NCBI GenBank assembly: GCA_020635075.1
Contig: JACKAM010000001.1
Span: forward strand, 1,054,001-1,118,000
DNA from: Pseudobdellovibrionaceae bacterium
Lineage (GTDB): Bacteria > Bdellovibrionota > Bdellovibrionia > Bdellovibrionales > UBA1609
Length of the DNA: 64,000 nucleotides
Reading direction: 5' to 3'
How positions within the stretch are numbered: the stretch's first letter is position 1; every line of letters begins with the position of its first letter. Position numbers and translations under genes: made by a program. Shown in pieces: positions 1 through 8,672 of the stretch. The notes below the pieces were generated by a model. It did not search any database, was not told the DNA's origin, and worked only from the letters and a program-made list of their open reading frames with translations.

Positions 1-3000
1 AATTTGGGCACCGTCATAAACAGGGCCTTTCTCTTGACCGCAGGGGGCCAGGCCTCCACATTGTGACCGTGTTCTTGAGCCAATTTCTCAAAACTCGACA
101 ACTCCTGGCAAAAGGTCTGAATAAAGTCATAGATGAAGTAATCGCTGGAGAGTATGGGAGTGGAATGAACTTGGCCCTCCTGGCCCATGAAGTCCTTCAG
201 GATTCTCAAAGACAGGTTGGGCCGGGCCTTAAACAACTGGCTCCAATTGCTATCCTCCCACTTGGATCCCCAAGAATAGTAGGTGCCCAGCTCATCATGA
301 TGGCCGTTGGCGTAAGAGCAGCGATTCAGCGGATAGTGATGATTGATAAAAGACTTAAGGCCGACAACAAAAGGAGGTCTCTTGCGCTCAGGCGAGACGA
401 TCAGTGCTCCTGCATAGCACTGGGTAAAAATCGATCGAATAGGCGTCTCTTCCGGAAACTTACGATACATCTTCTGCAATGCCGTAGCGGTCAGGTAGTC
501 CCCATTCCACAAAGCCAGGGACTGAGGCCCCCCGTGATCTCCGTAAACCGCTGTCACGGAAATTGGGTTCGACTCCCTGATTTCATCGATGGCCATTTTT
601 AGATTGGCATTGGTCGCAGCCCGATAAGGGGTTTCTAAGACCAGTCCCGGCTCCAATTTTATCAGCCCGGATTCATCCCGCATGGATTGCCCGCCACTGA
701 TAGGCACGACAGTTCCACCAGGGCCTCCGGCATTGAGCACCACGCTCTGGCCATGAAACAGATTATAGTGGAAAGACTTCACATCTTCTTCATTAACCGA
801 ATAGTTAGAGAGTTCGCTGTAACCGCCGTTAACGACGAGAAATTTTTTGCGTAGACTAAGGTCAGGCAAGGAATCCAGATATTCAAGACCCTTGAGTTCT
901 CCAATGAGCCGACCCGCTATCCTCTTAAGGTGGGACTCAGAATTCACGCTGTAGATCTGCTCCAGATAAGAGCCGACAAGGTCGTAGTTCAATTCCAGAG
1001 ACAAAACCAAATCAAGCAGGGCGCCCTCGGCATCCGGAGCCCAATGATCTTTTGTCAGGGCATAAAACAAAGGCTCGATGAGAATCTGAAATCTCTGTTG
1101 AGCATTCGCCGCGGCCGCTCCCCACAGCTTGTTGAATTCCCCATCCTCACCCTTTAGCCTTTGCAGAAACAGCTGCTGTGCTTGCTTCTTGAGGTCTTCG
1201 TGGCCGCTGGTAAGCGCCAGGTACCACATATTCCCGGTCAAAGCGAATTCCCGGGCCAAGGTCAGCATGGCCAGTTTTTCCTCTATGAATGCCTTCACGG
1301 GCGGGGCAAAGACCTCAGCAAAAATCAGCTGAAATTGATTTGGCAGTTGGCGTCCCGAACGGTGACTTCCGCCGTCGCGTTTTTCATCATGGTAGACTCT
1401 TTCAATCGTACCCAAATTGCCCTGGATGTTCTGATACCAATTGCGCCGCTGGTCCTGCTCCGGCCCCTGTTCACTCTTGGGAATCTTCTCATTGAATTTA
1501 GCTTCGCCGACCAAAGCCCTGAGCAAGGCGCGGGCGATCTTTGTTTCTGGATGACGTCCGTCCCTATTGGCGCGCTCCCACAGATTCTCCTGAACCTTTA
1601 CATCCTTTAGAGCCTTTAGCTGAACCATTATCGGAACAACGTCGTCTAAATCATCACTAAGACGAAGCTCGTACAGGAAAAAGTGAGAAGTCTCGTCCAT
1701 AAAACGACTGAACTTTTCGTGCAAAGGGGTATCGGGATCCCCCCAGTGGTGACGCGACTCCTGGCCGCCATTGCCATCCAACTCTGCATCCAATTGTTGA
1801 ACAACTCGCTCGATCAACTTGAGGTTTTTGCTCTTGCCAGCGATTAATACGTGCCAACGCCAAAAATGCCTGAGCTGTTCATCACTGTTGAGGACTTCCC
1901 ATTTGGAAAGAACAAGTTCTTGGATCTCCCGATCACCACTGTGGACGTAGATATTGTAGTAATAGGCCTGGACGGGACTAAAGGCTTCGTGAACCTTGGC
2001 GACGGGAATCGAGGTGAGAAACTCCACCGCCTTCTCCCGGCGCCCTTGCTCCCTTCTCGCCTCGATAGCAGCAACATACTGTTCACCCTTAAAGTGAAGG
2101 GCGAGGCTTTTGCCCAAGCCCACCAGCCGACCTTCGGGTTTGCGCAGAAAGTGTTCGATGTATAACTCAAAGTCCTCGTACTTAAGGCCATAGAGATTGA
2201 TCAAGTCTCCAACTGCTGGTTCGATTTCCTCGTTCGTCCTATGGTTGTTGAGAAACCTCATGTAGACCGTCAGAACCTCATCGACGTAGGCATTGCGCCG
2301 CCCTTCAGCTGTCAGCAGATCCTGGTTTCTCTTTTGCCTCTCCTGATAGAAGTTGTTCCCCGGGTACTTGTAGTAGTTGGATTCGTCCTCCTCGTCATGT
2401 TCCATTTCATGCATCCACTCATCATGGCGATGGCGGAACCTGCCATCTTCTGATTTCATGTACCTATTGATGAAATCAGTGTAAGCAGTGTCAGTCCCAG
2501 CGATCCTTTTCTCAATGAGCTGGTGGGCGCGACTGATCGCCCCCTTGTCCTTGGTCTTGCTAAGAACCTGAAGAAACTCTGCGTGAAAGTTATCATGCCA
2601 GGGATTTAGTGAAATTCGCTCATATGCGCGCACCAACAAATCACCAGGGATACTCTCCGCAACTTGCAAAAGGAGAAAGCGCACCTGTTGCCACTTGTCC
2701 CTGATCTCATGCCATTCCTCGCGGTGGTCCTCACGGTCTACTTCTGGCTCCGTAGCCAGGTAGACTTCCAGTTTCCCGAGGTACTCCTGGACCCGTCGAT
2801 CCCGCTCAGCATGCCACCACTGGTGGAATTCTTCCTCTCCACCAAGAGCCGCCCGCAAAATCGCCATGGCCATGGAGACATGCTGATGTTGATGGTGGGG
2901 ATAGATCAAGTACTGATCCAAGTACTCGACGGTCCAGCTGAAGGGAATGTTGAGCTTTTGCCAGTAGGCTCCAATCATCGCATAGGGAAGTTCCAACTTG

Positions 3001-3434
3001 TCCTGGTGAGATATGAGTTGGTGGAGTTGGTTGTTCATCACCTCGCGGTAGTAATTTTGCTTCTCCTGATCCGTTCCAGCGAAGTTGCGGAATCTCTCCC
3101 TGGCCAGGCCAATGGCCTTGGCCTGCAGTGCCTCATCACCAGACAGATAAGCTGCCAGGGTCAAATCGCAAAAGCGGCAATTATCAAAGCCATTTACCTT
3201 TTGCAGATTGTTCTTTAAGAAGGACTTCACCTGGACGTGATTCCAGTCTCGTGTCAATGATGCCCAGTACTGCAGTCCACGATGGGAGTTGTTGGAATCA
3301 TAAGACGCCTTCCCAACTCTCAACATGTGCTGATAGAACTTCACCGCATCTTCAGTGGGCGGTCCCCAATAGGCATGAACCCGTGAGCCCATGGATAAAC
3401 CAAGGGCCAGGAATAAAAATAAGATCCCCCGCAT
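1..3434 (-). CDS. Large secreted protein with C-terminal caspase-like (clan CD) peptidase domain, 3' end outside window
   Basis: The frame is open from an ATG at 3434 to the window edge, about 1144 codons, and the C-terminus is missing. It begins with a signal peptide (MRGILFLFLALGLSMGS, then a VHA/Y cleavage site). Residues 30 to about 860 are charged and helix-rich, with no family I recognise. From about residue 863 the sequence resembles a caspase fold: a first strand FLVVNGGYSE, then VYGDHGG with His967, then TQCYAG with Cys1006. The order His-Gly then Cys, 39 residues apart, is the layout of clan CD cysteine peptidases (legumain C13, caspase C14). This points to a periplasmic or exported protease; the substrate is unknown. 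The gene follows the small secreted protein at 3449-3910 by 14 nt, so the two are probably cotranscribed. There is no strong Shine-Dalgarno. The family call rests on motif spacing only. Confidence 0.72.
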   Translation of the reverse strand, partial: MRGILFLFLALGLSMGSRVHAYWGPPTEDAVKFYQHMLRVGKASYDSNNSHRGLQYWASLTRDWNHVQVKSFLKNNLQKVNGFDNCRFCDLTLAAYLSGDEALQAKAIGLARERFRNFAGTDQEKQNYYREVMNNQLHQLISHQDKLELPYAMIGAYWQKLNIPFSWTVEYLDQYLIYPHHQHQHVSMAMAILRAALGGEEEFHQWWHAERDRRVQEYLGKLEVYLATEPEVDREDHREEWHEIRDKWQQVRFLLLQVAESIPGDLLVRAYERISLNPWHDNFHAEFLQVLSKTKDKGAISRAHQLIEKRIAGTDTAYTDFINRYMKSEDGRFRHRHDEWMHEMEHDEEDESNYYKYPGNNFYQERQKRNQDLLTAEGRRNAYVDEVLTVYMRFLNNHRTNEEIEPAVGDLINLYGLKYEDFELYIEHFLRKPEGRLVGLGKSLALHFKGEQYVAAIEARREQGRREKAVEFLTSIPVAKVHEAFSPVQAYYYNIYVHSGDREIQELVLSKWEVLNSDEQLRHFWRWHVLIAGKSKNLKLIERVVQQLDAELDGNGGQESRHHWGDPDTPLHEKFSRFMDETSHFFLYELRLSDDLDDVVPIMVQLKALKDVKVQENLWERANRDGRHPETKIARALLRALVGEAKFNEKIPKSEQGPEQDQRRNWYQNIQGNLGTIERVYHDEKRDGGSHRSGRQLPNQFQLIFAEVFAPPVKAFIEEKLAMLTLAREFALTGNMWYLALTSGHEDLKKQAQQLFLQRLKGEDGEFNKLWGAAAANAQQRFQILIEPLFYALTKDHWAPDAEGALLDLVLSLELNYDLVGSYLEQIYSVNSESHLKRIAGRLIGELKGLEYLDSLPDLSLRKKFLVVNGGYSELSNYSVNEEDVKSFHYNLFHGQSVVLNAGGPGGTVVPISGGQSMRDESGLIKLEPGLVLETPYRAATNANLKMAIDEIRESNPISVTAVYGDHGGPQSLALWNGDYLTATALQKMYRKFPEETPIRSIFTQCYAGALIVSPERKRPPFVVGLKSFINHHYPLNRCSYANGHHDELGTYYSWGSKWEDSNWSQLFKARPNLSLRILKDFMGQEGQVHSTPILSSDYFIYDFIQTFCQELSSFEKLAQEHGHNVEAWPPAVKRKALFMTVPK

Positions 3435-3448
3435 GATGATCTTAGGCT

Positions 3449-3910
3449 TTACTTTTCAGATTGGCTGACAACAGCTTTGGCGCCACTGACGAACTTGCGA
3501 ACAGCATTACCAAAGGCTTCCTCTTTTTGTGCACTCACTGGAATGACTTCAACAAGATAAGAGGCCACGGCCTGAGCAAAATAGAGCTGATGTTCCATTG
3601 AGTAAGCCATCACCTCATCACTACTTTCGTCCACCTCCTGGCCGGCAATGGCTTCAAGGGCCGAAACCATCTCTTCCACCAATCCGATGGACTGAGGAGT
3701 AGCGACTTCTTCCATTTTGCTGACAAAATAGACCAGCATGGCGGATTGGAATGAAATCTGATGAACAGCAGTCAAATCCTCAATGGCTTCACGAGTCTGA
3801 TTAATGATCAGCTCAGATCCAGGAACGATGCGCAGATTGCGCGGAATACGCGCTTCAGCAAAACTAACAGACAATAGTAGGACTAAGACCAGTCCAAACA
3901 CTTTGATCAT
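3449..3910 (-). CDS. Small secreted protein of unknown function
   Basis: 153 aa, with a clear signal peptide (MIKVFGLVLVLLLSVSFAEA, cleavage before R). The mature part is about 130 residues, mostly helical and acidic, without cysteines, so it is probably a periplasmic helical bundle. I do not recognise a family. It is the first gene of a probable two-gene unit with the caspase-like protein 14 nt downstream. A chaperone, inhibitor or substrate role for that protease would fit the arrangement but is speculation. The start is the first ATG, behind a purine-rich GAGGGGG stretch. Confidence 0.75.
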   Translation of the reverse strand: MIKVFGLVLVLLLSVSFAEARIPRNLRIVPGSELIINQTREAIEDLTAVHQISFQSAMLVYFVSKMEEVATPQSIGLVEEMVSALEAIAGQEVDESSDEVMAYSMEHQLYFAQAVASYLVEVIPVSAQKEEAFGNAVRKFVSGAKAVVSQSEK

Positions 3911-4069
3911 AGAGAACCCCCTCTCAATATTCCTTCAGTACTTTTGGGTTAAAGTCCTTGCCGAATAGCACTGGACTTCACCAAACCCAAGCCCCAAGGG
4001 GTTCTTGTAATTACCACTGACCTTTAAAGTTGAACTTTTAACAAAAAGTGAAACTCCGTGAGGAATGGC

Positions 4070-4338
4070 TTAAAAACCGGCTCCTTCATTTGCTGATCCG
4101 CAAAACCTTGGACCACCTTTACCCAGGGAATAGGTCCGATTGCCGAGCCATTTCCGTAAATCCGAATCCTCACCGTCGCGCAGGGCGTATCCGAGGCGCG
4201 GCAGGATGCCTGACGCGACCCGAAGACGAGCCTGCGGCCGAAAAGGTGCGTGAGGATTTGCGGAGAATGGTCGGCAAAGGACCGTTTTCACTGATAAAGG
4301 GTTTTTGCGGATCAGCAAATGAAGGAGCCGGTTTTTAA
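4070..4338. repeat. Palindromic element, copy 1, with locus-specific 36-bp perfect arms
   Basis: The arms at 4070-4105 and 4303-4338 are perfect 36-bp inverted repeats. The right arm contains the stop codon of the cytochrome gene (4335-4337). Between them lies a core of about 197 bp that is also found, with many identical blocks, at 46790-46984. Read in the direction of the upstream gene, the core starts CCTTTATCAGTGA and then has CCGACCATTCTCCGCAAATC. The far half of the core (GCTCGGCAATCGGACC read in the same direction) pairs imperfectly with the near half, so the whole 269 bp could fold as one long hairpin. The arm sequence is unrelated to that of the other copy except for a shared TCCRCAAAA end. 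Spurious frames run through it on both strands. No transposase is present. Confidence 0.85.
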
Positions 4339-5402
4339 TTTCCGAACTCAATCCTCCACCACTCCTGGAACTCCCGGCAGGGAGAACCATTGGTGCCCCC
4401 ACAGCGATTGCCACCTCCGTGGCCGTTGCCACCGGAACCTTTGATCACCAATCCGTTATTTTGGGCGGTACCACCCTTATCTGGCGGAGGTGAGATCAAA
4501 TTGGCAAACCCCGCCTCATAGGTGGTGGGGTGACAAGCTCCGCAGGTGTTGGCGAAATTAGTGGCAATGTTAGCGGCAAAGTACTGACGACCTTCATCAG
4601 ACTGCTGATAGGCCACATACTGTTTGGGAGTTCCAGGCAGAAGATTGCCCGCAATCGCCTGTTCCGCATAAGCATAGATTTCTCTTGTGGTTCCATCGCG
4701 AAATTGAGCTGGCAACTGATGGTTAAAGTAATGGTTAAGGCCGGCGCCTCCCAGACCAACCTCTTGGGCCACAACCGACCCTGCTGCTTGGCCAACACCG
4801 ACAGGGCCGTTGACGTAGAAATAGACGGTGAGCTTTTTGGCTTCATCGCCGGGGTCTTTAGCCCATCCGGTGACGACACCCAGGGGAGAGATATTGTCGA
4901 TAAAGCCGGTGGAACCATTGTCGGTGACTTTGTTCTCCACCTTGTACCATTCCATGACCTCTTTGCAGGGGCCGGAGCTCAAATTGCCTCCACAGGCATC
5001 TCCACCAGTGTGGGTGATGACTCCGCGGATCTTGTTGATCAAGCGATTGTTGGCGGGTGAAACTCCATCGTTCAACAAGTTCTTCATCGGACCATAGTCG
5101 TAGATATTGAGAGGCGCGGGAGTTCCCGTCACCAGACGAGGAGCCGCATGACAGGCGATACAGCTGGCTTCAAATGAAGCCTTTACCCTCTCGGCAAAGA
5201 AGGCCTGCTCAGCTGGCAAACTGGATCCTCCTCCGGAGCCACCACCGCCTGAACCTCCACCACCCGATCCACTGCCGGACCCGGAGCCTGAGCTGCCATT
5301 GAAACTGTTGTCTTGAAGGCTACGCACGTGCATGGGTTCACAACCCAACATCAGTGCGGTAGCAAGAGCGAAAGCCATCGTGGCCCATCGTGAAGCATCC
5401 AT
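4335..5402 (-). CDS. Diheme cytochrome c-like lipoprotein
   Basis: 355 aa. There is a lipobox (ATALMLGC, lipidated Cys21), then a low-complexity Gly/Ser linker over about residues 35-61 that would hold the folded part away from the membrane. Two heme c attachment motifs follow: CIACH at 81-85 and CGACH near residue 290. The region between them (about 150-260) looks like a beta-rich domain. Heme c is attached in the periplasm, so the protein should be a membrane-anchored periplasmic electron carrier or a carbohydrate-binding cytochrome; the partner is unknown. The start ATG at 5402 has AGGGGA upstream. Its stop codon lies inside the arm of the palindromic element at 4070-4338. Confidence 0.85.
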   Translation of the reverse strand: MDASRWATMAFALATALMLGCEPMHVRSLQDNSFNGSSGSGSGSGSGGGGSGGGGSGGGSSLPAEQAFFAERVKASFEASCIACHAAPRLVTGTPAPLNIYDYGPMKNLLNDGVSPANNRLINKIRGVITHTGGDACGGNLSSGPCKEVMEWYKVENKVTDNGSTGFIDNISPLGVVTGWAKDPGDEAKKLTVYFYVNGPVGVGQAAGSVVAQEVGLGGAGLNHYFNHQLPAQFRDGTTREIYAYAEQAIAGNLLPGTPKQYVAYQQSDEGRQYFAANIATNFANTCGACHPTTYEAGFANLISPPPDKGGTAQNNGLVIKGSGGNGHGGGNRCGGTNGSPCREFQEWWRIEFGN

Positions 5403-5527
5403 ACTTCTATCCCCTGATAAGCCTCTAATATTGCAAAATCCATGGTCCTTCAGATCTCATCTAGGGGTGGTAGAGCGTCAGGTTCACCGATGCTGACCAG
5501 TCACTTGACGCTATAGAGACCGATTGG

Positions 5528-5548
5528 CTCACCCCGAAAAAGGGTGAG
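5528..5548 (-). terminator. Hairpin after the zinc-ribbon gene
   Basis: CTCACCC and GGGTGAG pair around a 7-nt loop about 10 nt after the stop of the 5558-5854 gene. The loop, not the tail, is T-rich on the minus strand, so it may be a weak or rho-aided terminator. Confidence 0.4.
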
Positions 5549-5557
5549 ATTTCCAAG

Positions 5558-5854
5558 CTATGCGGCTGATTTGTGACGCCCTTCCAGATGGACGGCGTAA
5601 AGGCTTGGGTCAAGGGCTAGGTGGCAAATGGGGCTGTTGATCTCACAGACCACTCTCGCCCACACGTTGGATTTTTCTGGAATCACTTCCACTTCGCAGA
5701 GCATACGAAAACCACACTGCTGGCAACTGATGGTGTACTCAGGTCCATCACTGTCCCGATCACAGCGAAGGTTGGCAAAAAGTGTGTGGTGGTGTTGGCA
5801 GGTGGGGCATTCGGCGCCGTCAACAAAACGCTGAACCATCTCCAGATGAATCAT
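5558..5854 (-). CDS. Small zinc-ribbon-like protein
   Basis: 98 aa when started at the ATG at 5854, which has a strong AAGGAGG five bases upstream. The frame stays open to 6010, but that longer start has no ribosome site. The protein carries CPTC about 20 residues in and CQQC about 30 residues later. Two CxxC pairs are the usual four-cysteine zinc ribbon. It has no signal peptide, so it is probably cytoplasmic. No enzyme motif is visible and the function is unknown. It stands alone, between the cytochrome gene and a barrel-like gene. Confidence 0.7.
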   Translation of the reverse strand: MIHLEMVQRFVDGAECPTCQHHHTLFANLRCDRDSDGPEYTISCQQCGFRMLCEVEVIPEKSNVWARVVCEINSPICHLALDPSLYAVHLEGRHKSAA

Positions 5855-6095
5855 CGGTCCTCCTTGATTGGACACAGAAGTAGGGCCACTCGCATTCCTG
5901 TTTGGCCAGTCTGAGAGAACGTGCAGATCACTCATTATGTTCGATTCCATGGACGATTGGACAGGCATCAAATTAGAGGCCAAAAACAAGAAAGACCTTA
6001 CATCTCTCACCTGTCATTAGATTCCAGCTGAAGCTTTGCTTGTAAGGCCTTTAGACACTGTTATTTTTCTGACTCCCACCGCCTGGGTGACAAAT

Positions 6096-6827
6096 TCAAA
6101 GGCTACCGGAAAGTCGCAACATCAGGTTGGTGCTGGCCACGGGGCCATGGGTGTCGAATCCAGCGAACAAAAAACCACCAATGCCGACGGGAGTGTCAAA
6201 CTCAAGGCTCGGCCCCAACCACACAAATTCATCGTCTGGAGAATAGTCGGCCACTGTTCGCAATCCCACTCCCAAATTGTCGTTCATACGGTAAGCGGCG
6301 AAGCCTAAAACACCAAAGGCCGGGTCACGGCTTTCACCGCCGGTGCGAAAACGCAGGCTTGGGTCTAACTCCCAGAACATTTTACCGGTCGACGCCCAAA
6401 ACACCAGGTGGGGTTCAATTTCACTGAGGTCAGAGTCCTTGTGATTCACGTAGGTTTCAACAAAAGCCTCAACCTCCACATCATCTCCCCAAAAGCCCAG
6501 GGAGGCCCCGAAGTTCACCAGCGTTGTCGGCGCATCCCATTTGCCATCTGGGGCATAGGTGACCTGAGAGCCCAGGTGAAAGTAAAACTGCTGGCCTTCG
6601 TACAACAATAGATACACTTTGGTGGCACTACTCACCTGATCAGGAGTGGCGTTATTTTGTGGGTCTGTTGCCTGATTGAACCAGTCGGACTCAATGCTCA
6701 CCCACTCGCGCTCAACATCCAGTTGGTTCTCGGCCTCTTCTGCCGTCAATTCACTTGATGCCGACGGGCTGGACGCGGAGGCGGAAAGACCTAGCAACAA
6801 ACACCAAAGCAATACCTGAGATTTCAC
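6096..6827 (-). CDS. Putative outer-membrane beta-barrel protein
   Basis: 243 aa with a signal peptide (MKSQVLLWCLLLGLSASA). After a polar N-terminal stretch (residues 20-65) come repeated amphipathic strands rich in Gly, Phe, Tyr and Trp, such as KVYLLLYEGQQFYFHLGSQV, NFGASLGFWG and NLGVGLRTVADYSP. It ends in a short hydrophobic tail (LMLRLSGSL). This pattern is typical of small outer-membrane barrels. No specific family is recognised. It is a single gene; the 209-bp gap to the next gene carries a hairpin at 6934-6964. Confidence 0.65.
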   Translation of the reverse strand: MKSQVLLWCLLLGLSASASSPSASSELTAEEAENQLDVEREWVSIESDWFNQATDPQNNATPDQVSSATKVYLLLYEGQQFYFHLGSQVTYAPDGKWDAPTTLVNFGASLGFWGDDVEVEAFVETYVNHKDSDLSEIEPHLVFWASTGKMFWELDPSLRFRTGGESRDPAFGVLGFAAYRMNDNLGVGLRTVADYSPDDEFVWLGPSLEFDTPVGIGGFLFAGFDTHGPVASTNLMLRLSGSL

Positions 6828-6933
6828 CCCTATACCCTCTTTTCATGTTCAAATGAGAAAACCAGGAAATAGCAGGAGCCACCGCCCCTGCCCACACAAT
6901 TTTTGTTTCTCGCGGAGTTGAAAAGTGATTGAG

Positions 6934-6964
6934 AATGGCTCGGGACAATTGGTCCCGGGCCATT
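6934..6964 (-). terminator. Hairpin downstream of the coiled-coil gene pair
   Basis: A 13-bp stem (AATGGCYCGGGAC with its complement, one mismatch) around a 5-nt loop, about 70 nt after the stop of the 7037-8671 gene. There is no T-run, so termination is only likely. Confidence 0.4.
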
Positions 6965-7036
6965 GATTGATTCTTGCTGCGACCAGCCAGCGAGGGGAAT
7001 TTGCCCATATCGCCAGTTTATTGGGCCTCTATTGGG

Positions 7037-8671
7037 TTAGAAGCCACCAGAGGACAAGAAGTAATAACAACCAGCACCGGCCGCAGTGATCGCCGAACCA
7101 CCAATACTGTAGGCGGCAATGCGAAAACGACGGGCGATCTTTTCCAAGCGCGTGAGAGTGGCCGCGTAGTCAGCCCTAAGTTCAGTCTCAAACTCAATGC
7201 CCACATAGCCCTTTTTCTCATGGGCTTCATGTCGGTAGGTGGAATCAATCAGCATTTCCAACCACTGGGCAATCAATTGATTGCGCGCCTGAAAGTGTTC
7301 GTTAAAACCTTCTTGAAGCCCTGAAGGAGCCACCTCGGGGAGCACCGGTCCCCGACCAAAGTGCTCAGCATGCCGGGCCTGGATGTTGATCAGTCTCTCA
7401 CGCAGTTCTAATATTTGCGGCGCCTGCAATTTTGTCTTTAAAATTCGCTGAGCTTCGGCCAGGAGCTGCTCCACCACTTCCACTTCCTGCTCAATGGGCG
7501 GCAGAGCCACATCCCAGACTTCTCTCGATTTTGTCGATCTGGACCTCTCAATGTAGGGGCCATGCTGCTCAGAATGCTTGTGGATATAGGTCCATTTGTG
7601 ATTGCGGCGAAAATAAGTCCGCTCTTTGATCTGCTCCCAGCGGGCAGCGAACTCTTCGTTCTGCTTGATTTGCTCCTGCCGCTTGAGTTCCAATTCTGGC
7701 TCTAAGTCATTGGCATAGCGGGCACTCAATCCGGTGTTACCTGTGACTCTGTCCACTTCGGCCAGGGTCCGGCTGGAAAGTTCTTTAAAAGTATTTTCTA
7801 AGTTGGCCAATTCACTCTGGGCCTGTCTCATGGCACGACCCAACTCCCGCCAAGGGGTCTTGTCCTTTTCACTCGATGGCTGACCTTTATCCAAGACCTC
7901 AGTCACCCACTTGATAAAGGCTGCTCGCTCAGCCAAAAGCTGATCGCGCACGCGCGCCAGGCCAGATTCAATCTCTCCCTCGCCCTGATGGCGGGCCATC
8001 TTCACTTCAATACTGGCATAAAGAGCTTGGTACTCAGTGAGCACATGCTCCACCCGTTTGGAGAAATCAATAATGGTGTTCACGAGCTTAAAGCGATTCA
8101 CCACCAGATTCACTGGACTATGGGATGCCGTACCGGCTGCGGTCATCGCCACATCCACCATGTTCTTGGATCTTTCGATCAGCCAATGGACTTGAGCATC
8201 ATACATGATCTTCAGCTCACCCTTGTGATTAGTGGCCCAGTGATCGGTCTGCACGCGGGCAAACTCAGGAATCCCCGCCTTGGCAGAACCAATAGCTGTG
8301 CTTTTCAATGAGGCGATGTCCGTGACACCATAACTCACGTTGTGAGGATCGTAGCCCACCAAAGGTCTGAGACGCACAAGCACATGGTAGTTGTATCCCT
8401 GCTTAAGTAACACTTGAGCTACCAGACCTGTGTCCGAGGCAATGTTGGATTTGATCAACTGCATTTGCGCGTTACTGATTTCACCAATATTGGAGTTCCA
8501 ATGAACGGTGGACATCACCAACCACAGGGCATCATTGGGAGTCACTGGCCTATTCAACTCATGGTTGAAGAAAGCCTTATCAAGTGCCTGAGCCACCTCG
8601 GCTTCTGTGGCCGCCCAGGCCGTGGGCCAGGAACAAACGACAAAGATGAGGATCGTAATTAGAAATCTCAT
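7037..8671 (-). CDS. Secreted coiled-coil protein, second of two tandem paralogues
   Basis: 544 aa with a signal peptide (MRFLITILIFVVCSWPTAWA). The body is mainly long charged helices. Residues of about 270-320 and 400-450 look like coiled coil (SELANLENTFKELSSRTLAE; EQEVEVVEQLLAEAQRIL). A Gly/Ala-rich hydrophobic tail ends in GAGCYYFLSSGGF. The gene upstream (8673-10610) has the same architecture and a matching tail (GACYFFLQNGG), so the two are diverged paralogues. Only 1 nt separates the upstream stop from this ATG, so translation is probably coupled and the products may form a heteromer in the envelope. No known family is recognised. Confidence 0.75.
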   Translation of the reverse strand: MRFLITILIFVVCSWPTAWAATEAEVAQALDKAFFNHELNRPVTPNDALWLVMSTVHWNSNIGEISNAQMQLIKSNIASDTGLVAQVLLKQGYNYHVLVRLRPLVGYDPHNVSYGVTDIASLKSTAIGSAKAGIPEFARVQTDHWATNHKGELKIMYDAQVHWLIERSKNMVDVAMTAAGTASHSPVNLVVNRFKLVNTIIDFSKRVEHVLTEYQALYASIEVKMARHQGEGEIESGLARVRDQLLAERAAFIKWVTEVLDKGQPSSEKDKTPWRELGRAMRQAQSELANLENTFKELSSRTLAEVDRVTGNTGLSARYANDLEPELELKRQEQIKQNEEFAARWEQIKERTYFRRNHKWTYIHKHSEQHGPYIERSRSTKSREVWDVALPPIEQEVEVVEQLLAEAQRILKTKLQAPQILELRERLINIQARHAEHFGRGPVLPEVAPSGLQEGFNEHFQARNQLIAQWLEMLIDSTYRHEAHEKKGYVGIEFETELRADYAATLTRLEKIARRFRIAAYSIGGSAITAAGAGCYYFLSSGGF

Positions 8672-8672
8672 A

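Noticed and set aside
4048..4432. Open frames on both strands through the palindromic element
   Set aside because: They arise because the element is palindromic; the two strands give related peptides and there is no ribosome site or family match.
5855..6010. Longer N-terminus of the zinc-ribbon protein
   Set aside because: The internal ATG at 5854 has a strong AAGGAGG, while the upstream starts have none.
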